Numbered from the stretch's first letter, positions 45,041 to 54,985 are shown. The stretch is 64,000 nucleotides of DNA from Microbulbifer agarilyticus (GCF_020171345.1 NZ_JAIUZM010000001.1:620001-684000), one strand, 5' to 3'. Notes: a model not told the origin generated them from the letters alone. Program-made: numbers and translations.

Positions 45041-45589
45041 ATGGCCCTGACCCCATCCACCATGATTCCCCTCGGCACCCCCATGCCGGCATTCTCGCTA
45101 CCCAACGCAGATGGAAAGGTGGTCGACAGTAATGAATTTAATGGAAAGCCGCTGGTGGTGATGTTTATCTGTAACCACTGTCCCTTCGTAAAGCACATCG
45201 CCGATGGGCTGGCAGCTTTTTGCAAGGACACTGTGGCCAAAGGCGTTAACGTTGTGGCAATCAACAGTAACGACTTTGCCAGTTACCCGGCGGACAGCCC
45301 GACCAAAATGCGCGAGGAAATCGCACTGCGGGGATATGAATTTGAATATCTGGTGGACGAGGACCAGTCCGTGGCCAAAGCGTTTGACGCAGCCTGTACG
45401 CCGGACTTTTTCCTGTTCGACGGAGACGGGAAGCTCGCGTACCGCGGGCAGTTTGATGACAGCCGCCCAGGTAACGATGCGCCGGTCAATGGGAAGGATT
45501 TATACGCTGCAGTGAACGCGGTGTTGGTGGGAGAGAAACCTGTGGAAGATCAGGTGGCGTCGATTGGCTGCAACATTAAGTGGAAGTAA
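45041..45589 (+). CDS. Thioredoxin-like redoxin (AhpC/TSA family)
   Basis: A 182-residue cytoplasmic redoxin. FICNHCPFVKH gives a CxxC pair (Cys44, Cys47) at the thioredoxin active-site position, followed by the AVAINSNDFASYPADSPTKM stretch and the cis-proline region DAACTPDFFLFD typical of the alkyl hydroperoxide reductase/TlpA-like group found in many proteobacteria. AAGGAGC precedes the start. The substrate is unknown; thiol-disulfide exchange or peroxide reduction is likely. Confidence 0.87.
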   Translation: MALTPSTMIPLGTPMPAFSLPNADGKVVDSNEFNGKPLVVMFICNHCPFVKHIADGLAAFCKDTVAKGVNVVAINSNDFASYPADSPTKMREEIALRGYEFEYLVDEDQSVAKAFDAACTPDFFLFDGDGKLAYRGQFDDSRPGNDAPVNGKDLYAAVNAVLVGEKPVEDQVASIGCNIKWK

Positions 45590-45603
45590 TTGTTGATGAA
45601 ATA

Positions 45604-45625
45604 TTCCCGGTGGCGGCACCGGGAA
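45604..45625. terminator. Hairpin between the convergent redoxin and amidotransferase genes
   Basis: A perfect 9-base stem, TTCCCGGTG (45604-45612) and CACCGGGAA (45617-45625), with a four-base loop. It lies just after the redoxin stop and before the end of the convergent gene. There is no T tract, so termination is plausible but not certain. Confidence 0.5.
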
Positions 45626-45647
45626 CATTCAAGCATGTCATCCAGTG

Positions 45648-46355
45648 CTAGGCGGCGCTTTTCAGGAACGCCAGCATCCAGCGCGCTACCGCGCTCTCGT
45701 GAATGTCGTTGTGCAGAGATTCCTTGCCCTTCTCGACCATATCTTCGCCGAATACTTCTTTGCGCAGCTCCATCAAACCCTTTGAGTAAGGCTTGGTGAA
45801 TTCCGGGTGTGCCTGCATGGTAAGCATGTGCTCACCGACCTGTAGCATTGCATAAGGGCAGAAATCGCTGGAGGCAATCACCTTGGTCTCGGGCGGCAAC
45901 GCCACCACCTGATCCTGGTGGCTGACCAGCAGGCTGAATTCCGCCTGCGGCTCGGTCATCCACGCTGGCGTCTCCTGCACCTCGTAACTGTGCACCCCGA
46001 CACCCCAGCCCTTGTCGGACTTGCGCGCCTCACCACCCAGGGCATGGGCAATAATCTGGTGACCAAAGCAGATACCCAGGGTCGGCTTCTCGCAGCGGCG
46101 CAGCTCGCGCACAAACTCCATCAGCGGCGCTATCCACGGCTGATCGTCATAGACGCCAGTTTTACTGCCGGTAATCAGGTAGGCGTCCACTTCGTCGATA
46201 TCCGCCGGGTATTCACCGTGCTGCACCTCGTAGGTGACAAACTCCAGCGCGTCATCCTCACGCTTCAGTAGCGCCGCAAACATCTCCGGGTACTCACCGA
46301 ATTCGGCCACCAGCTGCGGGCGCACATCGTCCGTTTTGAGAACACCAATCTTCAT
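45648..46355 (-). CDS. Class I glutamine amidotransferase-like protein
   Basis: A 235-residue protein with the triad-type amidotransferase fold: nucleophile Cys in LGICFGHQIIAHALGG, and His in LTMQAHPEF followed by a Glu-containing stretch. There is no synthetase domain; similar stand-alone proteins are annotated GMP synthase-like glutamine amidotransferase and may hydrolyse gamma-glutamyl compounds (as PuuD does) or serve an unknown partner. The ATG at 46355 follows GGGTGA. No polyamine genes adjoin it. Confidence 0.85.
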   Translation of the reverse strand: MKIGVLKTDDVRPQLVAEFGEYPEMFAALLKREDDALEFVTYEVQHGEYPADIDEVDAYLITGSKTGVYDDQPWIAPLMEFVRELRRCEKPTLGICFGHQIIAHALGGEARKSDKGWGVGVHSYEVQETPAWMTEPQAEFSLLVSHQDQVVALPPETKVIASSDFCPYAMLQVGEHMLTMQAHPEFTKPYSKGLMELRKEVFGEDMVEKGKESLHNDIHESAVARWMLAFLKSAA

Positions 46356-46571
46356 TACTTCACCCATATACAGGCCTATTACCAACAAGGATCATTTTTG
46401 TGATCACATTATTGCCGCAGTGCGCGCAGGCCACAAGCCCAGATCCGAATGTCACCCAATCAAACGCAAGAAAGTTTCTCCATTCGACAGACAGCTAGAC
46501 TGAAAGTGTCGTGCAAAATGGCAATGCAAGACTGCATTGTCGCACCTCTAGGAAGTTCAAGGAGCGATCTT

Positions 46572-47315
46572 ATGAAGAGACTCAGTCTGGCCGCCGCATT
46601 TGTCGCCGCCACCCTCGCCAGTAGCCAGTGTCTGGCCGATCTGGAGCAAGGCGACTTTATTGTCCGCATCGGCTGGGGGCTGGTGGATCCGGATGATGAT
46701 TCCGACCCGCTGCTGATCGATAACACGGTCGAACTGACGAACACCCGGGTTCTTGTGGACGATGGCGATAGCGCGACCTTTACCGGCACCTGGATGTTCG
46801 CAGACCATTTCGGCCTCGGGTTACTGGCGGCACTGCCGTTTGAGCACGACCTGGATGTCATCGGCCTGCCCAACCCCGACAACCTCGACGCCCGGCTCGG
46901 CAAGGTGGATCTGGGCAGTATCGAGCATCTGCCACCCACACTTACCGTGCAGTGGTTTCCCACGTGCAAAGAGTCCTGGGTACAGCCCTATTTTGGCCTC
47001 GGGGTGAATTTCACCACCTTCTCGGACGAAAGCATCAGCACCGTTGCCAATGACTACTTCGCGGATGTGCTCGGGGCCATCAGCCGTGCCAATCTCCGTC
47101 TCGACGACTCCTGGGGGCTCGCCGGCGAAATCGGTGTGGATGTGATGTTCGGGCCGGACAGTAACTGGCTGTTCAATGCAGCCGTTTGGTACCTGGATAT
47201 CGACACCGAGGCCAAGATCGACTTCCGCAGCCGCGGCGATACCTTTACCCGCATCACCACCGATGTGGATATCGACCCCTTTGTTTACTCGATTGGTATC
47301 GGCTACAAGTTCTAG
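46572..47315 (+). CDS. ompW: OmpW family outer-membrane protein
   Basis: A 247-residue eight-stranded outer-membrane barrel. The signal peptide ends near CLA-DL. The mature part begins QGDFIVRIGWGLVDPDDDS, contains LPPTLTVQWFPTC and VQPYFGLGVNFTTF, all typical of OmpW, and ends in the terminal strand YSIGIGYKF. OmpW proteins allow small hydrophobic molecules through the membrane. The ATG at 46572 is preceded by AAGGAGCG; the frame upstream is not used. Confidence 0.92.
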   Translation: MKRLSLAAAFVAATLASSQCLADLEQGDFIVRIGWGLVDPDDDSDPLLIDNTVELTNTRVLVDDGDSATFTGTWMFADHFGLGLLAALPFEHDLDVIGLPNPDNLDARLGKVDLGSIEHLPPTLTVQWFPTCKESWVQPYFGLGVNFTTFSDESISTVANDYFADVLGAISRANLRLDDSWGLAGEIGVDVMFGPDSNWLFNAAVWYLDIDTEAKIDFRSRGDTFTRITTDVDIDPFVYSIGIGYKF

Positions 47316-47578
47316 ACGCTCCCCCGCACGGGCCCGCCAGGGCCCTCGCTCCCCCGGCATCGCCCCGGCAAACATTGGATTCGGCGCCACCCCTCTGGCA
47401 GCCGCTGCTTTAATGTGCCGATAATTGGGCACCGCAGCATCGACGCCCCCCAAAAAGCTGACAAAGTGGCAGAATAAGCACCTGTACCACCACCCACGAA
47501 GTCATCGCTGCCATTTTCATGTATGATTGCGCGCCAACTGACTATTTTTTAGCCGGCAGGTGAACCAGAGGAGACATA

Positions 47579-49180
47579 ATGACGACATCCACCTCCCCCA
47601 GCGAGATCCAACCCGGAGCCTCCGGCAAGAAAACCGCCTTTACCCGCTTCCTCGATACCGTGGAGTGGCTGGGTAATCTGCTGCCCCACCCCATCACCCT
47701 GTTCGCCATATTTGCCCTCGGCGTGATCGTGCTGAGCGGTGTCGCATCCTTCTTCGGGCTTTCCGTGGTCGACCCGCGCCCGGAAGGTGCCGCTGGACGC
47801 TCTGCAGACGGCGTTATCCATGTGGTGAACCTGCTGTCCGGTGAAGGCCTCAGGACAATTGTTACCACCCTGGTCACCAACTTTACCGGCTTCGCGCCGC
47901 TGGGCACGGTGCTGGTGGCCCTGCTGGGTGTGGGGATTGCGGAGCATTCCGGCCTGCTCTCCGCGGCCGTGCGCGGCATGGTACTGAAGGCTTCCAAGCG
48001 CACCGTGACCGTAATCGTGGTGTTTGCCGGCATCATCTCCAACACCGCGTCTGAACTCGGTTACGTGGTGCTGATTCCGCTGGCCGCAATGATTTTTCAC
48101 TCCCTCGGCCGCCACCCACTGGCGGGCCTGGCCGCCGCGTTTGCGGGTGTCTCTGGCGGATACAGCGCCAACCTGCTACTGGGCACCGTCGACCCACTGC
48201 TGTCGGGCATCACCGAATCCGCCGCGCATATGATCGACCCCAACTATGTGGTGGGTCCGGAAGTGAACTGGTACTTCATGATTGTGAGTACCTTCCTGAT
48301 CACCATTGTGGGCAGCTGGGTAACCCTGGCGATCGTGGAGCCGAAACTGGGCAAATACGATAACAGCGAAGCTTCTGTCGACCTGTCCCAGGACAAAATG
48401 ACCGAACTCAGCGATGATGAGAAGCGTGGCCTCAAGTATGCAGGCCTCGCTGTACTGGGCGTGTGCGGTTTGCTGGCACTCACCATCGTTCCCGAGTGGG
48501 GCGTGCTGCGCAATCAGGAAACCGGCGCTGTGGCGGGCTCCCCGTTCCTGAAAGGCATCGTGGCACTGATCGTGGTGTTCTTTGCGGTTCCGGGCTTTGT
48601 CTACGGCAAGACCGTGGGCACCATGAAGAATGATCGCGATGTGATCGACGCCATGTCCCGGAGCATGGGCACCATGGGTATGTACATCGTGCTGGTGTTC
48701 TTCGCCGCGCAGTTTGTGGCCTTCTTCAAGATGACCAACCTCGGTACTATCTTTGCAGTACTGGGTGCCGAGGCCCTGCAGAGTATCGGCCTGACCGGCC
48801 CGATTCTGTTCCTGTTCTTTATCATGATGTGTGGTGTGGTGAACCTGAGCCTCGGCAGCGCCTCGGCCCAATGGGCGGTGACCGCGCCGATTTTCGTGCC
48901 CATGCTGATGCTGCTGGGCTACGCGCCAGAAGTCATTCAGGCGGCCTACCGGATCGGCGACTCGGTCACCAACATTATTACCCCGATGATGAGCTACTTC
49001 GGCCTGATCGTATCCTTCGCCACCCGCTACAAGAAAGATCTGGGTATGGGTACGCTGATCGCAACGATGATCCCCTACTCCATCTTCTTCTTCGTTGGCT
49101 GGACCGCGCTGTTCTTCCTGTGGGTATTTGTTGCGGGCATGCCGGTAGGGCCGGGTGCGGCGACTTACTTCACTATGTAA
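47579..49180 (+). CDS. AbgT-family transporter
   Basis: A 533-residue inner-membrane protein of the AbgT family, with about nine to eleven helices and two re-entrant hairpins. The N-terminal FLDTVEWLGNLLPHPITLF, the GVGIAEHSGLLSA stretch and the C-terminal DSVTNIITPMMSYFGLIV match the family. Members import p-aminobenzoyl-glutamate or export sulfonamides using the proton or sodium gradient. GAGGAGA lies seven bases before the ATG. The next gene, 85 bases on, encodes a secreted M20 amidohydrolase, a likely functional partner. Confidence 0.93.
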   Translation: MTTSTSPSEIQPGASGKKTAFTRFLDTVEWLGNLLPHPITLFAIFALGVIVLSGVASFFGLSVVDPRPEGAAGRSADGVIHVVNLLSGEGLRTIVTTLVTNFTGFAPLGTVLVALLGVGIAEHSGLLSAAVRGMVLKASKRTVTVIVVFAGIISNTASELGYVVLIPLAAMIFHSLGRHPLAGLAAAFAGVSGGYSANLLLGTVDPLLSGITESAAHMIDPNYVVGPEVNWYFMIVSTFLITIVGSWVTLAIVEPKLGKYDNSEASVDLSQDKMTELSDDEKRGLKYAGLAVLGVCGLLALTIVPEWGVLRNQETGAVAGSPFLKGIVALIVVFFAVPGFVYGKTVGTMKNDRDVIDAMSRSMGTMGMYIVLVFFAAQFVAFFKMTNLGTIFAVLGAEALQSIGLTGPILFLFFIMMCGVVNLSLGSASAQWAVTAPIFVPMLMLLGYAPEVIQAAYRIGDSVTNIITPMMSYFGLIVSFATRYKKDLGMGTLIATMIPYSIFFFVGWTALFFLWVFVAGMPVGPGAATYFTM

Positions 49181-49265
49181 GGACACAGAGTCACAAAGAT
49201 TGATTCCTACCGCGGTGCATGGTTTGCTTCACTCGAGCCATGCACCGTAAAACAGGATTGTTCTT

Positions 49266-50576
49266 GTGAAAAAGCCCCTAAAAGCCCTCTCTCTTTCCGT
49301 CCTGGCGCTTGTTAGCCACGGCGCTCTCGCCCAAGCACAATCAAACAATCTCGACACTGCCCTCAAGAAAACCGGGCCAAACGTGATCGAGTGGCGACGA
49401 CATATCCATCAGAATCCGGAACTGGGCAATCGTGAATTTGAAACCGCCAAGTACATTACTCGACACCTGAAAGACCTCGGTATGGAAGTGGAAACCGGTA
49501 TCGCCCACACCGGGGTGATTGGTTTCCTCAAGGGTGGCCAACCCGGCCCCACGGTGGCACTGCGCGCGGACATGGACGCGCTGCCGGTAACCGAGCAGGT
49601 GGACCTGCCCTTCGCATCAAAGGCAACAACCCAGTACAACGGTGAAGAAGTTGGTGTGATGCACGCCTGCGGGCACGACACCCACGTGGCCATGTTGATG
49701 GGTGCCGCCGAGGTGCTGGCCGGTATGCGCGACGAACTTGCCGGCAATATCCTGTTTATCTTCCAGCCCGCCGAAGAAGGCGCACCAGACGGCGAAGAAG
49801 GCGGTGCCGAGTTGATGCTGAAAGAAGGCTTGTTCAAGAAATACAAGCCCGCCGTGGCGTTCGGCCAGCACGTGACTTCCAGCCTGCCCTCCGGTGTCAT
49901 TGGCTACCGCTCCGGGCCACTGATGGCGAGTTCCGATCAGTTCAAAATTCATGTGCATGGCCGCCAGACGCACGGCTCCCGCCCCTGGGGCGGCGTCGAT
50001 CCGATTACCGCCGCAGCGCAGATCGTGATGGGCACACAGACGCTGGTTAGCCGCCAGATTGATATCACCAAAGAACCTGCCGTGGTTTCCTTCGGCATTA
50101 TCGACGGTGGTGTGCGCAATAATATTATTCCCGACAGCGTGTACATGAACGGCACCATTCGTAATTTCGATATGGATAACCGTCAGGAAATTTTTAAACG
50201 CTTGAAGGTCACCGCGGAGAAAATTGCCGAAGCCAGTGGCGCCGCGGCAAAAGTGGAAATTCTTGAGGGCTACCCGGTAACCGTCAACAACCCGACACTC
50301 ACCGAGGAAGCCATTCCCGCGCTAAAAGCCGCGGCTGGCGACGACAAGGTAATGGTGATTCCGAAAATTACCGGTGCCGAGGACTTCTCTTTCTTCGCCA
50401 ATGAAATTCCGGGCTTCTACTATTTTCTTGGGGTTACCCCCAAGGGTACAGATCCTTCCACCGCTGCCAGCAATCACTCACCGCAGTTTTACGTGGATGA
50501 GAGCGCCCTGAAAATTGGCACTAGGGCGATTACCCAACTGGCCATCGATTATCTGGACAGGCAACAAAACCAGTAA
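49266..50576 (+). CDS. Secreted M20D amidohydrolase
   Basis: A 436-residue zinc/manganese amidohydrolase of the M20D family (aminoacylase, IAA-amide and AbgA/B-like enzymes). A clear signal peptide (ends near ALA-QA) predicts a periplasmic place. Metal-site motifs are MHACGHDTHVAML, FQPAEEGAPDGEEGG and the C-terminal TGAEDFSFFA. The start is GTG. With the adjacent AbgT transporter, it could release an acid and an amino acid from an N-acyl-amino acid or p-aminobenzoyl-glutamate before uptake. Its export differs from the cytoplasmic AbgA/AbgB of E. coli. A terminator follows at 50594. Confidence 0.9.
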   Translation: MKKPLKALSLSVLALVSHGALAQAQSNNLDTALKKTGPNVIEWRRHIHQNPELGNREFETAKYITRHLKDLGMEVETGIAHTGVIGFLKGGQPGPTVALRADMDALPVTEQVDLPFASKATTQYNGEEVGVMHACGHDTHVAMLMGAAEVLAGMRDELAGNILFIFQPAEEGAPDGEEGGAELMLKEGLFKKYKPAVAFGQHVTSSLPSGVIGYRSGPLMASSDQFKIHVHGRQTHGSRPWGGVDPITAAAQIVMGTQTLVSRQIDITKEPAVVSFGIIDGGVRNNIIPDSVYMNGTIRNFDMDNRQEIFKRLKVTAEKIAEASGAAAKVEILEGYPVTVNNPTLTEEAIPALKAAAGDDKVMVIPKITGAEDFSFFANEIPGFYYFLGVTPKGTDPSTAASNHSPQFYVDESALKIGTRAITQLAIDYLDRQQNQ

Positions 50577-50585
50577 TGGATAGCA

Positions 50586-50618
50586 ATAAAAAAGGCGATC
50601 TTACGATCGCCCTTTTTA
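50586..50618. terminator. Bidirectional rho-independent terminator
   Basis: Stem GGCGATC (50594-50600) and GATCGCC (50605-50611) with loop TTAC, flanked by A and T runs. It ends the amidohydrolase transcript and probably also rhlE on the other strand. Confidence 0.88.
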
Positions 50619-50648
50619 TTTATAGCGCCTGAGCAAAAAACTCTACGC

Positions 50649-52103
50649 TTACGCCGACTCGGTACGGCGTTGCGGGCGGCGACGGCGCTGCCCCGGCTTG
50701 GCCGCTGTATTGCCATTGCTATTACCATTGGCAGCACGATTACCTGAACGGCTGTTGCCACTGCGGCCATTGCCGTTGCGCCCTTCCGAATGATTACCAT
50801 TGGCGCGGTTGCTGGAAGCGCTACGATTCCCAGACGGCTTGTTTCCACCAGACTTATTGCCGGAAGGTTTGTTACCGCCAGCCTTGCCGTTGCCCGACTT
50901 GCTGCGCCCACCACCGCCGCGGCGAACCTGTGAACCTTTGCCGACTTTTCCGCCGGATTCCGGCACCACGTGGTCCGGTTCAAAGCCCTCAATTTCTTCG
51001 CGCTCGATCGGCTTCTGGATCAGTCTTTCGATATCGCGCAATTGCTTGATTTCATCCGCGGAAACCAGGGATACCGCCTGCCCGGATGCGCCGGCACGGC
51101 CGGTGCGCCCAATACGGTGTACGTAATCTTCCGGCACATTCGGCAAATCGAAGTTCACCACCTGCGGCAGCTGGTCGATGTCGATACCGCGCGCGGCAAT
51201 ATCCGTGGCCACCAGGATCTGCACCTTGCCGTTCTTGAAATCTGCCAGCGCTTTAGTACGCGCATTCTGGCTCTTGTTGCCATGAATCGCCGCTGCGGGA
51301 ATACGGTGCTGTTCCAGTTGCTTCGCCAGGCGGTTGGCACCGTGCTTGGTACGGCTGAATACCAGCGCCTGGTGCCAGCCATTTTCCTTGATCAGGTGAC
51401 ACAGCAAAGATGCCTTGCGGGACTTGTCCACCGGGTGCAGTTTTTGCCTTACGGTCTTGGTGGTGCTGTTGCGCGGCGCCACATCGATTTCCACCGGGTC
51501 GTTTACCAGCCCCTTGGCCAGACTGCGAATTTCCGGTGAGAAGGTGGCGGAGAACAGCAGGTTCTGACGCTTCTCCGGCAGCACGCGCAAGATTTTTTTG
51601 ATGTCGTGAATAAAACCCATATCGAGCATGCGATCGGCTTCATCCAGTACCAGCGTTTCCAGGCGATCGAATTTGATCGCGCGCTGGTTGTACAGGTCCA
51701 GCAGGCGGCCCGGGGTGGCTACCAGGATGTCCGCACCACCGCGCAGGCGCATCATTTGCGGATTGATTTTTACCCCACCGAACACAACGGAGTGTCGCAT
51801 GGGCAGGTGTTCACTGTAGCTTTTCACATTGTCGAACACCTGCGCAGCGAGTTCGCGCGTCGGGGTCAGTACCAGAGCACGTACCTGGTTGTTGCGCGCG
51901 CGCTGGCCGGCACTCAGCCGGTGCAGTAGTGGCAAGGTAAAACCGGCGGTTTTACCGGTACCGGTCTGTGCCGCCGCCATGACGTCGCCACCGCGCATCA
52001 CCACCGGAATGGCTTGCTGCTGGATAGGGGTAGGTTGGGTATAGCCCTGCTCCGCCACGGCGCGGGCAATTTCCGGCACAAGGCCGAGATCTTCAAACAA
52101 CAT
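50649..52103 (-). CDS. rhlE: DEAD-box ATP-dependent RNA helicase RhlE
   Basis: A 484-residue RNA helicase for ribosome assembly and RNA turnover. The Q motif [13 protein letters not shown], motif [13 protein letters not shown], motif [11 protein letters not shown], motif III SAT and motif [12 protein letters not shown] are all present. After residue about 375 the tail is a low-complexity stretch of Gly, Asn, Ser, Lys and Arg (about 100 residues, repeats such as GGNKPSGN), ending in a basic RRRRPQRR patch that would bind RNA. The tail is encoded by degenerate short repeats at about 50,680-50,930. Confidence 0.94.
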   Translation of the reverse strand: MLFEDLGLVPEIARAVAEQGYTQPTPIQQQAIPVVMRGGDVMAAAQTGTGKTAGFTLPLLHRLSAGQRARNNQVRALVLTPTRELAAQVFDNVKSYSEHLPMRHSVVFGGVKINPQMMRLRGGADILVATPGRLLDLYNQRAIKFDRLETLVLDEADRMLDMGFIHDIKKILRVLPEKRQNLLFSATFSPEIRSLAKGLVNDPVEIDVAPRNSTTKTVRQKLHPVDKSRKASLLCHLIKENGWHQALVFSRTKHGANRLAKQLEQHRIPAAAIHGNKSQNARTKALADFKNGKVQILVATDIAARGIDIDQLPQVVNFDLPNVPEDYVHRIGRTGRAGASGQAVSLVSADEIKQLRDIERLIQKPIEREEIEGFEPDHVVPESGGKVGKGSQVRRGGGGRSKSGNGKAGGNKPSGNKSGGNKPSGNRSASSNRANGNHSEGRNGNGRSGNSRSGNRAANGNSNGNTAAKPGQRRRRPQRRTESA

Positions 52104-52617
52104 AATGTATCTTCTTGCAGGCGACCGCAGTACAACACCGGGTCAACCAGAGGTAAATTCGTGAAACGCGCGCTGAAACCGCAAAAAATTGCCATGTTCC
52201 ACAGTCGGTTTCGAGTTGCCGCCTTAGGCGTAGGCCGAAATTCCAATTCGGCTGGGTGCGGCATTCAGTAGGAAGAGTTCAGGCACACTGATGAGTACAG
52301 TGTTCTAGAAATGAGCCGGGAAATGGTCCGGCCTACAGATGACGCATCTGGCGCAATAGCCAGCCGCGGCACTATACCACAGCGCGGCAGACTGCCTAGT
52401 TTTAAATTTACGCTCGCCCGCTTTGCAGTGTCGGGCCCATGATGTAGTCCCGCGAAACCTTCGCCCCAGTAACCAGAGACCACGCTCAACAACAGAGCAG
52501 CATGAGAAACCGTTGACATTGTCGCCGCCAGAGGGTTTTCTAAGGTACGCCAAGCGATAAAGAACGCTGTTCTGGGCTATATATAACAACAGTTAATAAT
52601 AATTTCCGGAGCTTCCC
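52104..52617. other. Intergenic region between rhlE and the symporter gene
   Basis: 514 bases between divergent genes. I see no protein-like frame, repeat or clear hairpin. A long 5' leader for rhlE, common in cold-induced helicase genes, would lie here, but the sequence does not show one directly. Confidence 0.4.
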
Positions 52618-53523
52618 ATGGAATCGAGCCCCCTGATCTCTATCGGCCTGCCGATCTCACTGTTTATCATCATGATCGGCATTGGCATGACCCTGACGGC
52701 CCGGGATTTCCATCACGTCACGGTCAAACCGGCCGGGCTGATCCTCGGCAGCATCACCCAGATACTTTTGATGCCAGCCATTGCCTTTGCACTAGCGTGG
52801 GCACTGTCGCTGCCACCAGCCATGGCAGTGGGCCTTGTGGTCATCGCAGCCTGCCCCGGCGGCACCACCTCCAACCTGTTTACTATGCTGGCGCGCGGCA
52901 ATGTCGCCCTGTCCATTGTGCTCACCATCTCGGCGAGTTTGATTACCATCATGACGCTACCGATATTCGCCAACTATGCGCTGCAGCTGTATTACGGCGC
53001 GCAACAGGAGATTGCTCTGCCATTCGTGCGCACCGTGCTGATGTTGTCCGCAATCGTGCTGCTGCCGGTTGCCATCGGCATGACCGTCAAGGCATGGCGC
53101 CCCACATTTGCGGCGCGCGCAGAAGGATTTGTGAGTATTTTCGGCGGGCTGGTGCTTGTGTTACTGGTTGTGGGCATCGTTTACGGAATACGCGACCGCT
53201 TCTTCGACCTGATGGCGCAGGCCGGCCCCGCCACCATTGCCCTGAACCTGCTCGGTATCGTGCTGGGCTTCCTGAGCGCGAAGCTCGTGGGACTCGGCAA
53301 ACGTGAGGGCCTGGCGATTGCCACCGAACTGGGGATTAAAAACGGCACTCTCGGCCTGATGGTGACACTGACCCTGATGCACTCCAATGAGATGTCTGTG
53401 CCGTCGGCAATCTACGGAGTCATCATGTTCCCGATCGGCTTTATGCTGGTGGCCTATGGACGCCGGGTAGTGAAGCAGGGAGAGGCAGCTGGCACCTACG
53501 AAGATCAGCTCAACCCCACCTAA
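52618..53523 (+). CDS. Bile acid:sodium symporter family protein
   Basis: A 301-residue BASS-family membrane protein with nine or ten helices. Sodium-site and crossover regions are visible in VIAACPGGTTSNLFTMLARGN (in part) and in ATELGIKNGTLGLMV. Bacterial members (YocS/PanS-like) transport organic anions such as pantoate or keto acids with sodium; the substrate here is unknown. A good GGAG lies before the ATG. A terminator-like hairpin follows at 53545. Confidence 0.9.
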   Translation: MESSPLISIGLPISLFIIMIGIGMTLTARDFHHVTVKPAGLILGSITQILLMPAIAFALAWALSLPPAMAVGLVVIAACPGGTTSNLFTMLARGNVALSIVLTISASLITIMTLPIFANYALQLYYGAQQEIALPFVRTVLMLSAIVLLPVAIGMTVKAWRPTFAARAEGFVSIFGGLVLVLLVVGIVYGIRDRFFDLMAQAGPATIALNLLGIVLGFLSAKLVGLGKREGLAIATELGIKNGTLGLMVTLTLMHSNEMSVPSAIYGVIMFPIGFMLVAYGRRVVKQGEAAGTYEDQLNPT

Positions 53524-53544
53524 CAACTCATAACTCTGATATCG

Positions 53545-53573
53545 AAAGGGGGCCAGTTTAAGCTGGCTCCTTT
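53545..53573. terminator. Probable bidirectional terminator
   Basis: Stem AAAGG...GCCAG pairs with CTGGC...CCTTT around TTTAAG with a small internal loop. It lies between the symporter gene and the convergent acetyltransferase gene. Confidence 0.6.
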
Positions 53574-53600
53574 GTATTCCACCACCAATCGACCGCAATA

Positions 53601-54122
53601 TCAGGCAGGCTTGTCGACGCGATAACAGCTGTACTCCAGCGAGCTCCCCGCCAGCTCCTTGGTTTCCGAATGCGAAAACACTGCACCGACTTTTTCCGCC
53701 GCTTTCTGCGAGCGGATGTTCTCGGGGCCAATGTGCAACCAGATACGTTCCACATGCTGGAACGCATAATCAAACATGAGTTTCTTTACGCGGCCGTTCG
53801 TTTCCCCGCCCCAGAGTTTGCGCGAAAGGAAGGTATAGCCGATTGCCACTTCCCGCCCCGGCTGATAATCGTAATATCGCGTACTGCCAATTATCTCGTC
53901 GGTAGTCCGATCGACAATCTTCAGCGTAGATCCATACTCCATTGCGGACTCAAACCATTTTTCAAATTCACTACGCTTATAGCGATCTTTTGCTGGATGG
54001 TCTGCCCATAGAGCCTTGTCGTTAGCGACACGGAATAAACCATCGAAGTCCGTCACCTGCAGTTTGGATATCTCAACCACCGGATCCTGAAGTGTTTTCG
54101 TTAAGTCCATCTGATACACCAT
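53601..54122 (-). CDS. GNAT-family N-acetyltransferase (RimJ/RimL-like)
   Basis: A 173-residue acetyltransferase of the Acetyltransf_3 type. The acetyl-CoA-binding region is the LWGGETNGRVKKLMFDYAF stretch followed by IWLHIGPENIRSQKAAEKVGA (in part), where NIRSQKAAEKVG is the usual motif A/B junction. The acceptor is unknown; ribosomal protein ends or small amines are usual for the family. ATGs at 54122 and 54110 both could start it, and an upstream frame extension to 54170 looks non-coding. Confidence 0.85.
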   Translation of the reverse strand: MVYQMDLTKTLQDPVVEISKLQVTDFDGLFRVANDKALWADHPAKDRYKRSEFEKWFESAMEYGSTLKIVDRTTDEIIGSTRYYDYQPGREVAIGYTFLSRKLWGGETNGRVKKLMFDYAFQHVERIWLHIGPENIRSQKAAEKVGAVFSHSETKELAGSSLEYSCYRVDKPA

Positions 54123-54316
54123 ATTTGTACAGCCAGCTCCATAGCCACCACTATTGTTTTCATCACGCACAGCAACAGCGGGACCATCTTGGCAATCACT
54201 GATTAATATATAATGAAACCTCGATTAGTTATACGGAAAGGCATCAACGCATAACTTGCCCCCTTCCTCCTATAACTTGCGATAGGTTGAGCAAACTTGA
54301 GTATTCAGGCACTTAT

Positions 54317-54985
54317 ATGACAACGCGTATCAACGCCGATTTTTCCCAAAGAGTGGTAGTCCGCCCGGAGCAGTATGATTGGGTGGCGTCGCCGATGCCC
54401 GGCGTAGAACGCATGATGCTGGACCGGATTGGCGACGAGGTTGCTAGAGCAACCTCAATTGTTCGCTACGCACCAAACAGTGCATTCTCACCCCACGTCC
54501 ACTCGGGTGGTGAAGAATTCCTGGTGCTGGAGGGTGTCTTTTCCGATGAGCACCGGAACTATGGCAAAGGCAGTTACGTACGCAATCCAGTCGGCACCTC
54601 CCACACACCGAAAATTGGCGCAGAAGGCGCAACCATTTTCGTCAAGCTGCATCAATTCGACGAAGCCGACAAAGAACAGAAGGTAATCGACACCAGTACG
54701 CAACCCTGGCTTCCGGGGCTGGTAGGCGGACTGCAAGTTATGCCCTTGCACGAATACGGTACCGAGCGTGTCGCGCTGGTAAAGTGGGCCCCCAATACGC
54801 AATTCAACAGCCATCAACACTGGGGCGGTGAGGAAATTTTCGTAATAGAGGGCACCTTTCACGACGAGCACGGCAACTATCCGGCGGGCTCCTGGTTGCG
54901 CAGCCCGCACTTCAGTCGGCATACCCCGTTTACGAAAGAGGATGGTGCATTGATCTATGTTAAGACCGGGCACCTGCCGTCATAA
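54317..54985 (+). CDS. Tandem ChrR-type cupin protein
   Basis: A 222-residue protein made of two cupin domains of the ChrR anti-sigma-factor type. The first has SPHVHSGGEEFLVLEGVFSDEH (in part), the second NSHQHWGGEEIFVIEGTFHDEH (in part). Both keep the metal-ligand pattern HxH...E...H expected to bind zinc. The N-terminal zinc-finger (anti-sigma) domain of ChrR is absent and no sigma factor gene adjoins it, so it is more likely an acetylacetone-dioxygenase-like enzyme or a small-molecule-binding protein. Function is not assigned. Confidence 0.85.
   Translation: MTTRINADFSQRVVVRPEQYDWVASPMPGVERMMLDRIGDEVARATSIVRYAPNSAFSPHVHSGGEEFLVLEGVFSDEHRNYGKGSYVRNPVGTSHTPKIGAEGATIFVKLHQFDEADKEQKVIDTSTQPWLPGLVGGLQVMPLHEYGTERVALVKWAPNTQFNSHQHWGGEEIFVIEGTFHDEHGNYPAGSWLRSPHFSRHTPFTKEDGALIYVKTGHLPS

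Noticed and set aside
47330-47345. GGGCCC repeat hairpin after ompW
   Set aside because: A six-base stem without a T tract in very GC-rich DNA; likely chance.
48176-49186. A 336-codon frame opposite the AbgT gene
   Set aside because: His-, Gln- and Glu-rich antisense translation without domains; the AbgT reading is certain.
50680-50930. Short repeated units that at first suggest a repeat array
   Set aside because: They encode the degenerate Gly/Asn/Ser-rich tail of RhlE in frame; units vary in length and there are no spacers, so it is not a CRISPR array.
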